Below, piece by piece: positions 47,124-57,183 of a stretch of DNA of 64,000 nt. This stretch comes from Synechocystis sp. PCC 6714 (GTDB lineage: Bacteria; Cyanobacteriota; Cyanobacteriia; Cyanobacteriales; Microcystaceae). Location of the stretch: assembly GCF_000478825.2 (NCBI RefSeq), contig NZ_CP007542.1, forward strand, positions 1,054,001 through 1,118,000, given 5' to 3'. The notes beneath the pieces were generated by a model. That model saw nothing but the letters and a program-made list of their open reading frames with translations. It was not told the origin of the DNA and ran no database searches. How positions within the stretch are numbered: position 1 is the first letter of the stretch; each line of letters opens with the position of its first letter. Both the position numbers and the translations under genes were made by a program.

Positions 47124-48791
47124 TTACATCATGCCCATGCCACCCATGCCGCCCATACCTCCCATTCCGCCCATGCCACCCATATCGGGCATAGCAGGGG
47201 CCGCAGGTTCAGGCTTTTCCACCACCAAAGCTTCAGTGGTCAATACCATACCAGCAATGGAAGCGGCATTTTGCAAAGCGGAACGCACCACTTTGGCGGG
47301 GTCGATGATACCAGCGGCGATCAGGTCTTCAATTTTGCCAGTGATGACGTTGTAACCCTGATTACCCGTGGCTTCTTTGACCTTTTCGACAATCACAGAG
47401 CCTTCTACCCCAGCATTACTGCCCAATTGGTGGAGAGGAGCTTCCAGGGCTTTGGCAATGATGTCAGCGGCAACCCGTTCTTCATCGTTACTCAACTGTC
47501 CTTTAAAGCCTTGGATTTTAGCGGCTAAACGAATTAGGGTTGTGCCACCGCCGGGAACAATGCCTTCTTCCACAGCGGCTTTAGTGGCGTTGAGGGCATC
47601 TTCAATGCGGAGCTTACGATCCTTGAGTTCGGTTTCCGTAGCAGCACCGACTTTAATCACGGCTACACCACCGGCTAGTTTGGCGATGCGTTCTTGGATT
47701 TTTTCTTTGTCGTAATCAGAATCGGAAGCGGCATATTCCTTCCGTAACTGCTCAATGCGCTCCTTAACTCCAGCGGAGGCCCGTTTGTCGGCCCCAGCAA
47801 CCAGGATGGTGTTGTCTTTTTCCAAGGTGGCTTTAACGGCTTGGCCCAATTGATCGAGGCTGACGGTGTCAAGACTCAAACCAATGTCTTCGGAAATGAC
47901 GCTACCACCGGTGAGGATGGCAATGTCTTGCAGCACAGCTTTACGCCGATCGCCAAAGGCGGGGGCCTTAATGGCGGCTACGTTGAGTACACCCCGAGCT
48001 TTGTTAACCACCAGGGTGGCGAGGGCTTCTCCTTCAATGTCTTCCGCAATGATTAACAGGGGACGACCGGCCCGGGCAACGCTTTCCAATACGGGCACCA
48101 GGTCAGCAATGGCGCTAATTTTTTTGTCGGTGATTAGGATTAAAGGATTATCAAACTCCACCAATTGGCGATCACTATCGGTGATGAAGTAGGGGGAAAT
48201 ATAACCCCGATCAATCTGCATCCCTTCCACCACTTCTAACTCGGTGTTGAGGGATTTGGATTCTTCTACGGTGATGACTCCGTCTTTGGTGACTTTGTCC
48301 ATGGCATCGGCAATCATGGCACCCACTTCGGGATCGTTGCCGGAGGATACGGTGGCCACCTGGGCGATCGCCGAACCTTCGACGGGTTTAGCCAAGGCTT
48401 CGATTTCTTGAACGAGAAAAGTGGTGACTTTTTCAATGCCCCGACGGAGAGCCACAGGGTTAGCGCCGGCGGCCACGTTCCGTAAACCTTCCCGGACTAA
48501 AGCTTGGGCAATGATGGTGGCGGTGGTGGTGCCATCTCCAGCAATTTCCTTGGTTTTGGAAGCAACTTCCTGGATTAACTTAGCCCCAGCATTTTCTTCC
48601 GGGTTGGAGAGCTCAATTTCCTTAGCGACGGTGATGCCATCGTTGACAATCTGGGGAGCACCGTACTTTTTTTCTAATAAGACGTTGCGACCTTTGGGGC
48701 CGAGGGTAATGCGTACTGCATCGGCCAGGGCATTAATCCCCGCTTCCAAAGAACGTCTGGATTCATCCTTAAAGGAAATAAGTTTAGACAT
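47124..48791 (-). CDS. groEL2: Chaperonin GroEL (stand-alone copy)
   Basis: A 555-residue 60-kDa chaperonin. It has the ATP-binding segments [15 protein letters not shown] and [16 protein letters not shown] and ends in the repetitive GGM tail ([11 protein letters not shown]) usual for GroEL. No groES precedes it, which matches the second, monocistronic cyanobacterial groEL (groEL2) rather than the groESL operon copy. A CIRCE operator lies 55 bp upstream, so heat-shock derepression of HrcA probably controls it, and a terminator follows the gene. Confidence 0.96.
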   Translation of the reverse strand: MSKLISFKDESRRSLEAGINALADAVRITLGPKGRNVLLEKKYGAPQIVNDGITVAKEIELSNPEENAGAKLIQEVASKTKEIAGDGTTTATIIAQALVREGLRNVAAGANPVALRRGIEKVTTFLVQEIEALAKPVEGSAIAQVATVSSGNDPEVGAMIADAMDKVTKDGVITVEESKSLNTELEVVEGMQIDRGYISPYFITDSDRQLVEFDNPLILITDKKISAIADLVPVLESVARAGRPLLIIAEDIEGEALATLVVNKARGVLNVAAIKAPAFGDRRKAVLQDIAILTGGSVISEDIGLSLDTVSLDQLGQAVKATLEKDNTILVAGADKRASAGVKERIEQLRKEYAASDSDYDKEKIQERIAKLAGGVAVIKVGAATETELKDRKLRIEDALNATKAAVEEGIVPGGGTTLIRLAAKIQGFKGQLSNDEERVAADIIAKALEAPLHQLGSNAGVEGSVIVEKVKEATGNQGYNVITGKIEDLIAAGIIDPAKVVRSALQNAASIAGMVLTTEALVVEKPEPAAPAMPDMGGMGGMGGMGGMGGMGMM

Positions 48792-48845
48792 AGACTAAAA
48801 AGTTACAAATAACATCAAAGGTGGCGCACAAGTCCATAAAGCACT

Positions 48846-48872
48846 CTAGCACTCTTGGCAGTGGAGTGCTAA
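48846..48872. promoter_or_regulatory. CIRCE operator upstream of groEL
   Basis: CTAGCACTC, 9 nt, GAGTGCTAA. It matches the CIRCE consensus TTAGCACTC-N9-GAGTGCTAA with one mismatch in the first base. CIRCE binds the HrcA repressor, linking groEL to heat shock. A partial extra GCACTC lies just before it at 48841-48846. Confidence 0.93.
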
Positions 48873-48929
48873 GTCAGGCAAGGTTCGGTTTTCCGCTCTT
48901 GGGGCGGCTTCTGGATATTTCTGGCTCTT

Positions 48930-49907
48930 TTACTGGCTGGTGGTGATGCCCCGTTCCCGCAATTGACGGATGAAATAATCTTCTAGGGAAGGACGGGCCA
49001 GGTTCATGCTGATCAAACGGGCATTGAGGCTGGGTAGTGCATCCACTAGGGCTTGGGCATCCCCCTGGTAATGGCCGTGCCAAACATCCTGTTCCCGACT
49101 AAGATTGCGTAAATATTTGCTCAATTGTTCCTCTTCTCCGCCCTGCAACACCACTTGATAACCTTCGTCGTTGCCCAGCACTTCTGCGAGGGAACCACTG
49201 CAAAGCAATTCTCCCCGGGCCAAAATGGCAATGCGGTCACAAATTTGCTCCACGTCCGCCAAAATGTGGGAGTTGAAAAAGATGGTTTTGCCTTGCTCTT
49301 TGAGGGAGAGGATAATTTCCCGCACTTGGTAGCGCCCTAGGGGGTCTAAACCGGACATGGGTTCATCCAGGAAGACCACTTCGGGGTCATTGATTAATGC
49401 CTGGGCCATCCCCACTCTTTGCAACATACCTTTGGAGTATTGTCGCAACTGCTTCTTTTTAGCGGTTTTTTGGGCCAGGCCCACCAGGTCACACATGGCT
49501 AGAATGCGCCGTTGCCGTTCCTGTTTACCAATTTGAAATAGACTGCCGATATAGTCCAAAAATTCCCAGGCGGTTAAGAAGTCATAAAAGTAGGCATTTT
49601 CCGGCAGATAGCCTACCCGTTGCTTAGTCTGGCGATCGCCGATGGGTTTACCCAGTAAAGTACCCCGGCCGCCGGTGGAGCGGATTACCCCCAGTAAAAT
49701 TTTCAATAGGGTAGTTTTACCTGCCCCATTGGGGCCCAATAGGCCAAAGGTTTCCCCCTCCTGAACGGCAATGGACAAAGGTTTAAGGGACTCTACTTTT
49801 TGGTTGAGCCAAAAACCGGTGCGGTAGGTTTTACTAATTTCCCAGGTTTCCACCACATGACCCTCAATGGAGGGTTTCTTTGCGGCGATCGGGGTTGACG
49901 CGACCAT
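48930..49907 (-). CDS. ABC transporter ATP-binding protein
   Basis: A 325-residue ATPase with Walker A GLLGPNGAGKTTLLKILLG, signature YSKGMLQRVGMAQALI, Walker B VVFLDEPMSGLDP and the H-loop in FFNSHILADVEQ. The ~100-residue C-terminal extension is like that of ABC-2 type exporters (CcmA/NatA class). No permease is adjacent, so the substrate is unknown. It shares the strand with the downstream groEL gene but is separated by the CIRCE promoter. The pentapeptide gene ends upstream of it. Confidence 0.88.
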   Translation of the reverse strand: MVASTPIAAKKPSIEGHVVETWEISKTYRTGFWLNQKVESLKPLSIAVQEGETFGLLGPNGAGKTTLLKILLGVIRSTGGRGTLLGKPIGDRQTKQRVGYLPENAYFYDFLTAWEFLDYIGSLFQIGKQERQRRILAMCDLVGLAQKTAKKKQLRQYSKGMLQRVGMAQALINDPEVVFLDEPMSGLDPLGRYQVREIILSLKEQGKTIFFNSHILADVEQICDRIAILARGELLCSGSLAEVLGNDEGYQVVLQGGEEEQLSKYLRNLSREQDVWHGHYQGDAQALVDALPSLNARLISMNLARPSLEDYFIRQLRERGITTSQ

Positions 49908-49946
49908 TAACTTTTTTCCTCCCTGAAAAATCTTTTTACAAGTGGA

Positions 49947-50828
49947 CTAGCCAATGACATTAAAAACACATTGGTCTGTTTTGATCATGGTGGGAAAAGT
50001 CTTGAAAATCATTGTGCAGGACTTTACATATTGCTGGGCCCATCCTTGGGCGGCTTCTATTTGCTCCGGGGTTAACTTATCTTCTTTAGAACCTTTATAG
50101 CTTAGTTTAACGCTCTTTTTATCCACTTCAAATTGGGCAAACCATTCCCCTTTTGGCTGGGTTGACTGGAGATACCGACCAGCCATGGTATTACCGAGAT
50201 AATGATTACCCAAATTGCCTAAATGCTCGAAAGTTAACAATAAATCCTCCACACTCAGACCATTGGGTAAAGGAGATTGATTCGTCACTGCCCGATTAAC
50301 AGAGTTTGTGGCACCAACTTGGGCAACATTAGTTCCACTTTCCGTCACCTTTTTCAATGCCAATTTTTCTGGGTTAAAACCAATATCAAATCGAGTTTGG
50401 TCATTGTACTGGGCATCAGTCAACTTTGCTCCGGCCAAATCCGCCCCCGTCAATGAAGCTCCCTGTAAATAAGCCCCTTCAAGGTTGGCTCTGGTCAACA
50501 CAGCCCCCACAAAAATAGCCTCTTCTAAGTGGGTTCCCCGCAAATTAGCCTTGAGCAAAAAAGTTTTGAGTAAAGATGCCCGTTTAAGGTTGGCCTCTTC
50601 GAGATTAGCCCCGGACAGGTCAGCACTGTTGAAATAGGCCTCTTGGAAGTTACAGCCCTGTAAATTTGCCCCCCGTAGGTTAGCTTCACCAAAGTCTGAG
50701 CCGCTGAAATCTGCCCCCACCAAACTAATACCGTGAAAATCAATGCGCCGTAGGGCCAAATTCTGAAAGTTGCGTTTTCCTCCCTGGTACTGACTGAGGA
50801 TTGTTTGGACTTGACTATTATCTACCAT
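49947..50828 (-). CDS. Pentapeptide-repeat protein
   Basis: A 293-residue protein. Roughly residues 25-130 are pentapeptide repeats of A(D/N)LxX type (ADFSGSDFGEANLRGANLQG, then ANLEEANLKRASLLKTFLLK), forming a right-handed quadrilateral beta-helix. The C-terminal ~130 residues are a separate domain without a recognised name. The ATG at 50828 (MVDNSQVQTILSQ) is preferred over a TTG at 50849. Function unknown; the gene precedes the ABC ATPase by 40 nt on the same strand. Confidence 0.85.
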   Translation of the reverse strand: MVDNSQVQTILSQYQGGKRNFQNLALRRIDFHGISLVGADFSGSDFGEANLRGANLQGCNFQEAYFNSADLSGANLEEANLKRASLLKTFLLKANLRGTHLEEAIFVGAVLTRANLEGAYLQGASLTGADLAGAKLTDAQYNDQTRFDIGFNPEKLALKKVTESGTNVAQVGATNSVNRAVTNQSPLPNGLSVEDLLLTFEHLGNLGNHYLGNTMAGRYLQSTQPKGEWFAQFEVDKKSVKLSYKGSKEDKLTPEQIEAAQGWAQQYVKSCTMIFKTFPTMIKTDQCVFNVIG

Positions 50829-50950
50829 CAGAATTTTTTCCGTTGCCAAGGTTACTGGTCAATCACAATTGTCTTTATCCAGTTTAACGAACTGCGTCAC
50901 CAATCTTTTAAAAATTTCCGTTATCAGTCTTGAATCGCCTAAAGCTTAAC

Positions 50951-51958
50951 TTAAAAAGGGGAATTTTTTGTTAGGCACAAGCTAATTGACGCCACCGTAG
51001 TTAACAATAAACCACTGCCAAACAATTGCCCGGCTAGATGTCGAGCCGAATCAAACACTTTTGCTTGCTCAACTTCCACTAACAAGACAAAACGATATGC
51101 GGGCAACCAACGATAAACGCCTAAAACAGGAATTTGATTATGATTCAAATACATAGCTTGGCCACTTTCTGTTCCTAAGCCTCTATCAATGCCATAACTT
51201 TCCAATCTAGGAATTTGGTTGTTATTCTTGTCATTATTTTTCCCATTCTGCCCCTGAGAAAAGTTGTTGCTGACAATGGTATTAGTGGTTAAGGATAGTC
51301 TTCCGACTAAATAACTTTCCATAATCGTCGCTAATTCCTTGATCTGTTCTGTTGGGACGATGGATTGACCCATTAATTGGTCAAGGTCAGATAAGTTCAA
51401 ATCTATGGTCAGCACCCCCACCCTTTTTTCCGACTGGTTGAGGAGGGGGGTCGCCAGGGTAATGGCTGGCATTTGGTTAATAGTGGACTGGTAAAAGTTA
51501 GGGATAGCCTTATCAATATTTTCTAACTTAAAGTAAGTTGTAGTATTTTGTAAGGGCTGATATTGCCCTTCTCGGTCTGGATCGGTGGAAAAAATTACCA
51601 TGCCATTGTTGGTAATTAAAGAGGTGGCAAGACGTTGCTGTCTTTGGCTAAAATACTGATAAAAATAACGGTAAGCTTCTTGATACTCCACACTATTATT
51701 CAATTTTTTACCTAGCAAAATATTGGCATTCTTTCTGACTTCAAAATTCTCTAGATCCGCTTTAAAATCAGTTTTTAATTGGTCAAACCAATGATCTAAT
51801 TGCTCGGCTTTGAGTTCTGAGACTTGTTCCAAGCTCTCAAAGGTAGGTTCAACTCTGGCTTGGCGCAGGGTGATGTAGGTGGAGAAAGCAATCAAACTAG
51901 TCCAAAATAAACAAGCCAAAATCAAGTAGCTTAGGAAACGGCGTCGCCAACGTTGCAT
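50951..51958 (-). CDS. Membrane dCache-type sensor lacking an output domain
   Basis: A 335-residue protein with a transmembrane helix at about 9-31 (LSYLILACLFWTSLIAFSTY), a ~260-residue extracytoplasmic region resembling a double Cache domain (LITNNGMVIFSTDPDREGQY, then LATPLLNQSEKRVGVLTIDL), and a second helix near 312-330. It ends six residues later. Related cyanobacterial sensors continue into HAMP and kinase, cyclase or phosphatase domains; here nothing follows, and the next 100 bp hold no continuation in any frame. It starts 7 nt after a solute-binding lipoprotein gene, so the two are almost certainly co-transcribed and may act together. Confidence 0.75.
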   Translation of the reverse strand: MQRWRRRFLSYLILACLFWTSLIAFSTYITLRQARVEPTFESLEQVSELKAEQLDHWFDQLKTDFKADLENFEVRKNANILLGKKLNNSVEYQEAYRYFYQYFSQRQQRLATSLITNNGMVIFSTDPDREGQYQPLQNTTTYFKLENIDKAIPNFYQSTINQMPAITLATPLLNQSEKRVGVLTIDLNLSDLDQLMGQSIVPTEQIKELATIMESYLVGRLSLTTNTIVSNNFSQGQNGKNNDKNNNQIPRLESYGIDRGLGTESGQAMYLNHNQIPVLGVYRWLPAYRFVLLVEVEQAKVFDSARHLAGQLFGSGLLLTTVASISLCLTKNSPF

Positions 51959-51965
51959 GGGCTTC

Positions 51966-53357
51966 CTACTTCCATTGACGAAAAATATTAGTTATTTTCT
52001 CTATAGCCTGATCTGTCGCCTTTTCAGGGGTTAATTTCTCAGTAGCAACGGCGTAAATGGCCTGCCCCCAGATATTCTGAGCTAAAACTTCACTATAGGC
52101 TGGGTTGTCCACCACATAGGAACTACGGGCATTGGCAAATTGGGTGATAGCCACGGAAATATGGGGATCCTTTCCATTAGACCAAAATTCACTCTCGGTG
52201 ATCGCCGGCATAACGGGTAAAAAGCGGCCCTGGGCCCCTTGTAAATAGGTTTCCAAATTTTCCGGCTCGATTAGGAAAGCGACAAGACTTTTAGCCTCTT
52301 CCAGGCGATCGGTCTCCGCCAGAATGCCGATTTGTTTAACGGAAGTTACATAGCGCATGGGAGTGTTATTGGGCTTATTAGGCCAGGGAATTGTCCGCAT
52401 CCGCTGAAAATAGTTAACTTCGTCTCCCCTTTGGGAGCCGGGGATGGACAAAGAACCGTTGGCTGTCATCAAAGCGCCATTACTCAAAAAATTAATATTA
52501 TTGTCTGGGTCTCCCCATTCTGTGGCATTGGGGGGAACAAATTTGTTTAGATAAGGAGCGGTGTAAGCTTCCAGAGCCCTAATGATGCCCTGGCGAACCT
52601 GGGGATCATCCAAACGAAGGCTACCCTGTGCATCTAGAAGTTCCACGTCATAGGCTTCCAAAAACTGCTCAAACACCGTAAAAGTGTCCGTTGCCACCAT
52701 AGACATTGGCAAACCAATGGCATAAATATCACTCACACCTTGGTTCCTGAGAGTATTCTGGGCCGTTTCCCATAGGCGCCAAAAACTTTCCCATTCTTTG
52801 GGCAGATTGCCCCCATCAACACCGGCTTGGATTAGTAAATCTTGCCAATAGTGAATATATGTTGTTTGTTGAGAAATGGGCACTGCATAATAGGAACGTT
52901 TTTTTGTTTGGTTGTTGAAATAGTAAACATTTTTGAGTGCTTCAGGGAAATATAACTGTTTGATCGGCTCAATAATGCTAGAAACATCAGCTAATTTTCC
53001 TTGCCAAGCTAGCTGGGGCAATAATACCAAGTCAATGCTATAACTATAGATAATGTCAGGAGGATTGCCAGCTTTCATGGCGTTTTCCACTTGTTGTACT
53101 AAATCTTTTTCACTAAAAAAAGTTATTTGGACATCAGTTTCATTCTCGGCTTTCCAGGCATTAACTGAGGCTTGAATTGCTTCCGTTTCCTCCGGATAAT
53201 ATCCTTCACTCCACCAGACATTTAGTACATTTTCATTGGCGTTAGATAAAATAGTATTAACTTGTCCATAGCGGCAGCCAACTAAACTAAGGGAGCTAAA
53301 CGTGACTAGGCAGATGCCTAGGGAAAAGGACAACAACTTTGGCAACGGTTTGTACAA
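51966..53357 (-). CDS. Extracellular sugar-type solute-binding lipoprotein
   Basis: A 463-residue family 1 (MalE/UgpB-like) binding protein. It has a lipoprotein signal with the lipobox LVGC (Cys28). Family features are VLNVWWSEGYYPEETEAIQA at the start of the mature fold, DVQITFFSEKDLVQQVENAM, PPDIIYSYSIDLVLLPQLAW, and SLVAFLIEPENLETYLQGAQ near the end. No ABC permease or ATPase is adjacent. The co-transcribed neighbour is a dCache membrane protein, so it may present a ligand to a sensor rather than feed a transporter. Confidence 0.85.
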   Translation of the reverse strand: MYKPLPKLLSFSLGICLVTFSSLSLVGCRYGQVNTILSNANENVLNVWWSEGYYPEETEAIQASVNAWKAENETDVQITFFSEKDLVQQVENAMKAGNPPDIIYSYSIDLVLLPQLAWQGKLADVSSIIEPIKQLYFPEALKNVYYFNNQTKKRSYYAVPISQQTTYIHYWQDLLIQAGVDGGNLPKEWESFWRLWETAQNTLRNQGVSDIYAIGLPMSMVATDTFTVFEQFLEAYDVELLDAQGSLRLDDPQVRQGIIRALEAYTAPYLNKFVPPNATEWGDPDNNINFLSNGALMTANGSLSIPGSQRGDEVNYFQRMRTIPWPNKPNNTPMRYVTSVKQIGILAETDRLEEAKSLVAFLIEPENLETYLQGAQGRFLPVMPAITESEFWSNGKDPHISVAITQFANARSSYVVDNPAYSEVLAQNIWGQAIYAVATEKLTPEKATDQAIEKITNIFRQWK

Positions 53358-53432
53358 AATATTGAAACTAGTTAATTAATAATTGATGGAAAAGATAAAA
53401 ATTGAACAAACTTAAGGGTAGCTTTATTAAGC

Positions 53433-54503
53433 TTACCAAGTAGCAAAGCCCCATAGCCAAAAGGGTAAGGTGGCAAATAATGCCAAGGAACTCAACCCCA
53501 AAGAAGTTACCACCAAATCCCTATCTAAATCATAGGCCTCCGCCAATACTAAAGTAGCGAAAGCAGAGGGCATTGCAGATTGCAACACCAATACTAGGCA
53601 AGAAGGTCCACTAAATCCCAAACTAGTCAGTGCCATAGCAATAAGTAAAGGGACTAAAAACATTTTAATTGAGACTGCGCTGAAAGCAATCTTGATATTA
53701 CCCCAGGAGTCAAGCTGTTGCAGCCGCATGCCCATCAACACCAAAGCAGTCATTATAACTGACCAGGCAAACCACCCTAAACAAATATCTAACCAATCAG
53801 GAAAAGTCACTAGTCTCAACATTAAACCCAGAACAAAAGCAATTAGGCTAGGGTTTTTAATTAAAATTGCTAAATTATCCTTGAGCCAACGAATAATTCC
53901 GATCAAAATTAATCTTAAAGCACTACTTTTTTTTGCCTGCTTTGTAAAAGAATGGGATGGATTTGAGGAAAGTATATTCAGTTTGTTCTGCTTCAATAAA
54001 ATGCTACGGTTAGCTAAAATTGATCCAAGGCCATAGGCGGCTAAAAAAGTTCCTAAAAGATCATATAAAATGGCCCAACCAAAATATTCTGGTCCCAGTT
54101 GGGGAAGCAGTAGAATAATCGGAAAGCCAATATAACCAGTATTGCCAACTGTACTGACTAGGGTGAAGCTAATTTGGGAATCGGAGGAAAAGCTAGGGCG
54201 ACGGGTTTGCAGCCAGAGCCAGCTGAGAAAAAGTCCGAGCAAAATTGCACACCAAGCAACAATAGGAGATAGCCAAACAGCCCCCGACAGGTTTGCTTTA
54301 CGAATAAAATTGATTATTCCTAGGGGAACCCCTAGCCAAAAAAGAAATTTCCCCAAATACTGAGCAGTGCTTGGGGAAAGCTGGACTGATTTTAAGATTT
54401 TACCCTGTAATTTTTCTAAGCAAAAGCTCAATGTAACGCCAATTAAAATAGCTACGGTAATGGGAAAATAAAGACGAATAATAATAGTAACCAGGGAATT
54501 CAT
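53433..54503 (-). CDS. AEC-family transporter
   Basis: A 356-residue permease of the auxin efflux carrier family. About ten hydrophobic helices are seen, with the N-terminal ITVAILIGVTLSFCLEK and the family segment VSTVGNTGYIGFPIILLL (usually G-N-x-G-x-x-G/x-P). Members export organic acids such as malate or malonate in other bacteria; the substrate here is unknown. It lies 17 nt after the LarA-like gene and 75 nt before the solute-binding gene, in the same direction. Confidence 0.85.
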   Translation of the reverse strand: MNSLVTIIIRLYFPITVAILIGVTLSFCLEKLQGKILKSVQLSPSTAQYLGKFLFWLGVPLGIINFIRKANLSGAVWLSPIVAWCAILLGLFLSWLWLQTRRPSFSSDSQISFTLVSTVGNTGYIGFPIILLLPQLGPEYFGWAILYDLLGTFLAAYGLGSILANRSILLKQNKLNILSSNPSHSFTKQAKKSSALRLILIGIIRWLKDNLAILIKNPSLIAFVLGLMLRLVTFPDWLDICLGWFAWSVIMTALVLMGMRLQQLDSWGNIKIAFSAVSIKMFLVPLLIAMALTSLGFSGPSCLVLVLQSAMPSAFATLVLAEAYDLDRDLVVTSLGLSSLALFATLPFWLWGFATW

Positions 54504-54520
54504 TAAGTCAAGGGAAATGG

Positions 54521-56653
54521 CTAACGACAGATAATGAGTGGCTCTTGTAAAAAAGCAATATGCAGATCTTGAGATTTTTGATTATAGTATTTGCCATAGC
54601 TTATAGCTAAGTCCAAACATTTTTGGGGTGAATAATTTTTTAAATCAATGCCCCAAATGCCCAGCAAATTTATCCGTATATTTTTTCTTTTTAGTATATT
54701 TTTTAATAATGGAGGTAAATAGTTAGTTAGATCCGGATCAAGTTGAGCTAAATAATTCAAAACTTTTTGATTGTCAGTAGCAAGGAAAAATGTTTCAAAT
54801 TTATGTAATAGTTTTAAACACCGCAAAGCTCTTTGTCCCCCTTCCCCTAATCCTTCCGAGAGATGATGTTGTTGCCGTAGTTGCTCGATTTTATTAATTA
54901 GTGGGGGTAAATTTTGTTCAGTAAGATAAATATTAAGCAATGCTTGAATCGATTGTCCTTCCTCGGTATAGTCATTGGCATAATTAGCCAAAGTAGCCTG
55001 TAGAAATTCCTTAGCATGGGTCTCATCCATGGATAGACCCCTCAGTTCTTGGATAATCAGGATTAAGTTGTTGATCATTACTAAAAAATCATCGATTTCA
55101 CTGGTGAGTTGTAGATGGTGAGTCCAGGCAGTCAAGACTTCACGGCGATAATTTTTTACAATCCCCATGGCACTGTCTAAGCTTTGGCAGGTATTTAATT
55201 CTTTTTCGAGCAAATTAATTCTTCTACTAACTAGTTTTTGCAATACATCTAATTGCTTTTTGGTTCCTTGATTACCAATACCACCATGGTTTTGTTCTTC
55301 TCGACAGGGATTAAATAATAGGGCGACCCTCTGGCGGGGGGTATCTGCTAAGAGGCAATTATCTTCGTCGTCCCACTCGCATAAATATTGCAATGCCCTT
55401 GCTCCAGCTAATATATCAGTGCCTTTTTTTTTGTCTGTGTCCACCACCAAGATATGAATTTTTTCTGGTAAATTGACTGTGCGACTTTCCTTGGCGATCG
55501 CCGTTAGGGCTTGGCGATTTTTATCCTTTTGTCCAAACCAAAAGCCATTAATGGATTGATTTTGCAAAGAAACAATAGAAAAGCCGAGGGGATAGGTGCG
55601 GGCAATGTGGGGGGTCTGGGTTAAGAGGGACTGATTAAGACATTCTGCTAGGTAATCCAAAGTATGAACAAAGGCATTTTCTGTTTTTTTTCTGTTTGTG
55701 GGGGAATGGAGTAAAATTTTAGTACTATGGCTGCGACGGATAGCCTGGATGTTAGCTAATCCTACCACCAACATCTTATGTAAACCACCGCTCCCGCCCC
55801 TTATTTCGTAGGGGTGCAATTCCGTATCCCCCGCCACAATAGTGAGGTGATGTTGCCATAATTCCTGGGGCAAGGAAAGTTCGTATGTCTGAGTTGGAGT
55901 TAAGTTATCAAGAATTTCTACTGTGTTTTGTTTGTCTAAATTAATTTGATTACGATTAATTATATTGAGCTGATCTTTTATCAATAAATTTTCGTCCAGG
56001 TCAGACAAACTTTCATCACTAAATCCGGCGATCGCCTGGTGGATAGTATGTTCTAGCTGGGCAATAAAACTATTGATATTAGCAAAACTATGGGTGGAAA
56101 TTTCCCCAAGATTTACTTGGTCTTGGACCTTAATTATAGCCTGAGGTTCCAATGGAGCTATTGTGGTTTGTTGACGAATAACAATCCCAGAAGAAACAAT
56201 CGTTTTATATCGTTCCCTGCCTAAATATTGACTAATACTTTCCTCTGTCATAGGGGGATGAGTGCCCAAGCCAAATAATATTGTCAATTGCAAATTGCTG
56301 TGGCTTTTTTGAAGACAAAAAATTGCATCTAAGAGTAAATGAACTGCAATAGCTGTTCGGGTATTATCGGGTAAAACCAACAATAACTTCGCCGGGAGAT
56401 AGCTATTTATTAAGCCTAATTTATCTAAAACTATTTGAAGATAATCAATGCAATTTGCCAAAACTTCAGCAGAACTAAAATCTGCATACAAATCTTTTTG
56501 AGCTTGTAAAAAATAAGCATTGGCTGGTAAATTCAAACTCAATTCTGGAAAGCTTTGCAAAGTAATCTGTTGTTGTTGTCCATCCCGTCTTTGCCCTGAC
56601 CCCACTCTCCGGGGGGCGATTTGACAATAATCTGGCAGGGGGAGCATTGCCAT
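54521..56653 (-). CDS. LarA/DUF2088-like protein with extra C-terminal domain
   Basis: A 710-residue protein. The first ~430 residues recall the nickel-pincer racemase LarA: LLVLPDNTRTAIAVHLLLDA, then FGLGTHPPMTEESISQYLG, then AGDTELHPYEIRGGSGGLHK. The last of these matches the E-P-H ... F-S-G-G-x-K region, although the residue aligned with the pincer-bearing lysine may be His unless the alignment shifts by one. The remaining ~280 residues are helical and unrecognised. larB, larC and larE are not in the window. It follows the RsbW-like gene by 94 nt and precedes the AEC transporter by 17 nt, suggesting a hydroxy-acid connection. Confidence 0.7.
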   Translation of the reverse strand: MAMLPLPDYCQIAPRRVGSGQRRDGQQQQITLQSFPELSLNLPANAYFLQAQKDLYADFSSAEVLANCIDYLQIVLDKLGLINSYLPAKLLLVLPDNTRTAIAVHLLLDAIFCLQKSHSNLQLTILFGLGTHPPMTEESISQYLGRERYKTIVSSGIVIRQQTTIAPLEPQAIIKVQDQVNLGEISTHSFANINSFIAQLEHTIHQAIAGFSDESLSDLDENLLIKDQLNIINRNQINLDKQNTVEILDNLTPTQTYELSLPQELWQHHLTIVAGDTELHPYEIRGGSGGLHKMLVVGLANIQAIRRSHSTKILLHSPTNRKKTENAFVHTLDYLAECLNQSLLTQTPHIARTYPLGFSIVSLQNQSINGFWFGQKDKNRQALTAIAKESRTVNLPEKIHILVVDTDKKKGTDILAGARALQYLCEWDDEDNCLLADTPRQRVALLFNPCREEQNHGGIGNQGTKKQLDVLQKLVSRRINLLEKELNTCQSLDSAMGIVKNYRREVLTAWTHHLQLTSEIDDFLVMINNLILIIQELRGLSMDETHAKEFLQATLANYANDYTEEGQSIQALLNIYLTEQNLPPLINKIEQLRQQHHLSEGLGEGGQRALRCLKLLHKFETFFLATDNQKVLNYLAQLDPDLTNYLPPLLKNILKRKNIRINLLGIWGIDLKNYSPQKCLDLAISYGKYYNQKSQDLHIAFLQEPLIICR

Positions 56654-56747
56654 GGAAAAATAAGAAATAATAGCGAAAGCGCCGAAGCAATTAAAGGCAA
56701 AATTGAAAAACTTTAATCTATCTGTCTATCTATCCAACACTGACTTG

Positions 56748-57179
56748 CTAATCATTGTCGGCAGAATCAAGGTTCATAACTAGACAACTAATATTTTTAT
56801 CGCCCTTAACTTCATAAGTAAATTCATCCACACTTTGTAATGCTAAAAAAATTCCTAATCCGCCGATGGGCCGCTCTTCCGCCTCTAGACTAAGAATTGA
56901 TTGATCAAACTGGCGATCGCGGGGATCATAGGCAATACCAGTATCCACCATGGTGACGGTCAATTTATTTTCATCTGCTTCCAATTCTATGCTAATTTGA
57001 TTATGCCCTGGCGTTTGAGCATAGCCATAATTAATGATATTAGTAACCAATTCGTCCACCGCCAACCTTAACTTATAGGCTCTTTTTTTCGGTAATCCCA
57101 CTGCTTGGGCCTGGCTTAAGATATGCTTGCCAATGCTATTTAAAGCATCTAAGTCAGCAGGAAAAGTTAAAATACTCAT
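56748..57179 (-). CDS. RsbW/SpoIIAB-like anti-sigma-factor serine kinase
   Basis: A 143-residue GHKL kinase of the partner-switching type. The N box is RLAVDELVTNIINYGYA, G1 is VTMVDTGIAYDPRD and G2 is PIGGLGIFLALQS. It matches the position and size of PCC 6803 Slr1861, reported to phosphorylate the antagonist Slr1856. The ATG at 57179 (MSILTFPADLDALN) was chosen because it lies 4 nt after the icfG stop; an upstream start at 57203 would overlap icfG. The sigma-type target is unknown. Confidence 0.92.
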   Translation of the reverse strand: MSILTFPADLDALNSIGKHILSQAQAVGLPKKRAYKLRLAVDELVTNIINYGYAQTPGHNQISIELEADENKLTVTMVDTGIAYDPRDRQFDQSILSLEAEERPIGGLGIFLALQSVDEFTYEVKGDKNISCLVMNLDSADND

Positions 57180-57183
57180 GGCA

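Noticed and set aside
47148-47190. Tandem repeat in the groEL 3' end
   Set aside because: It encodes the normal GGM-rich C-terminal tail of GroEL.
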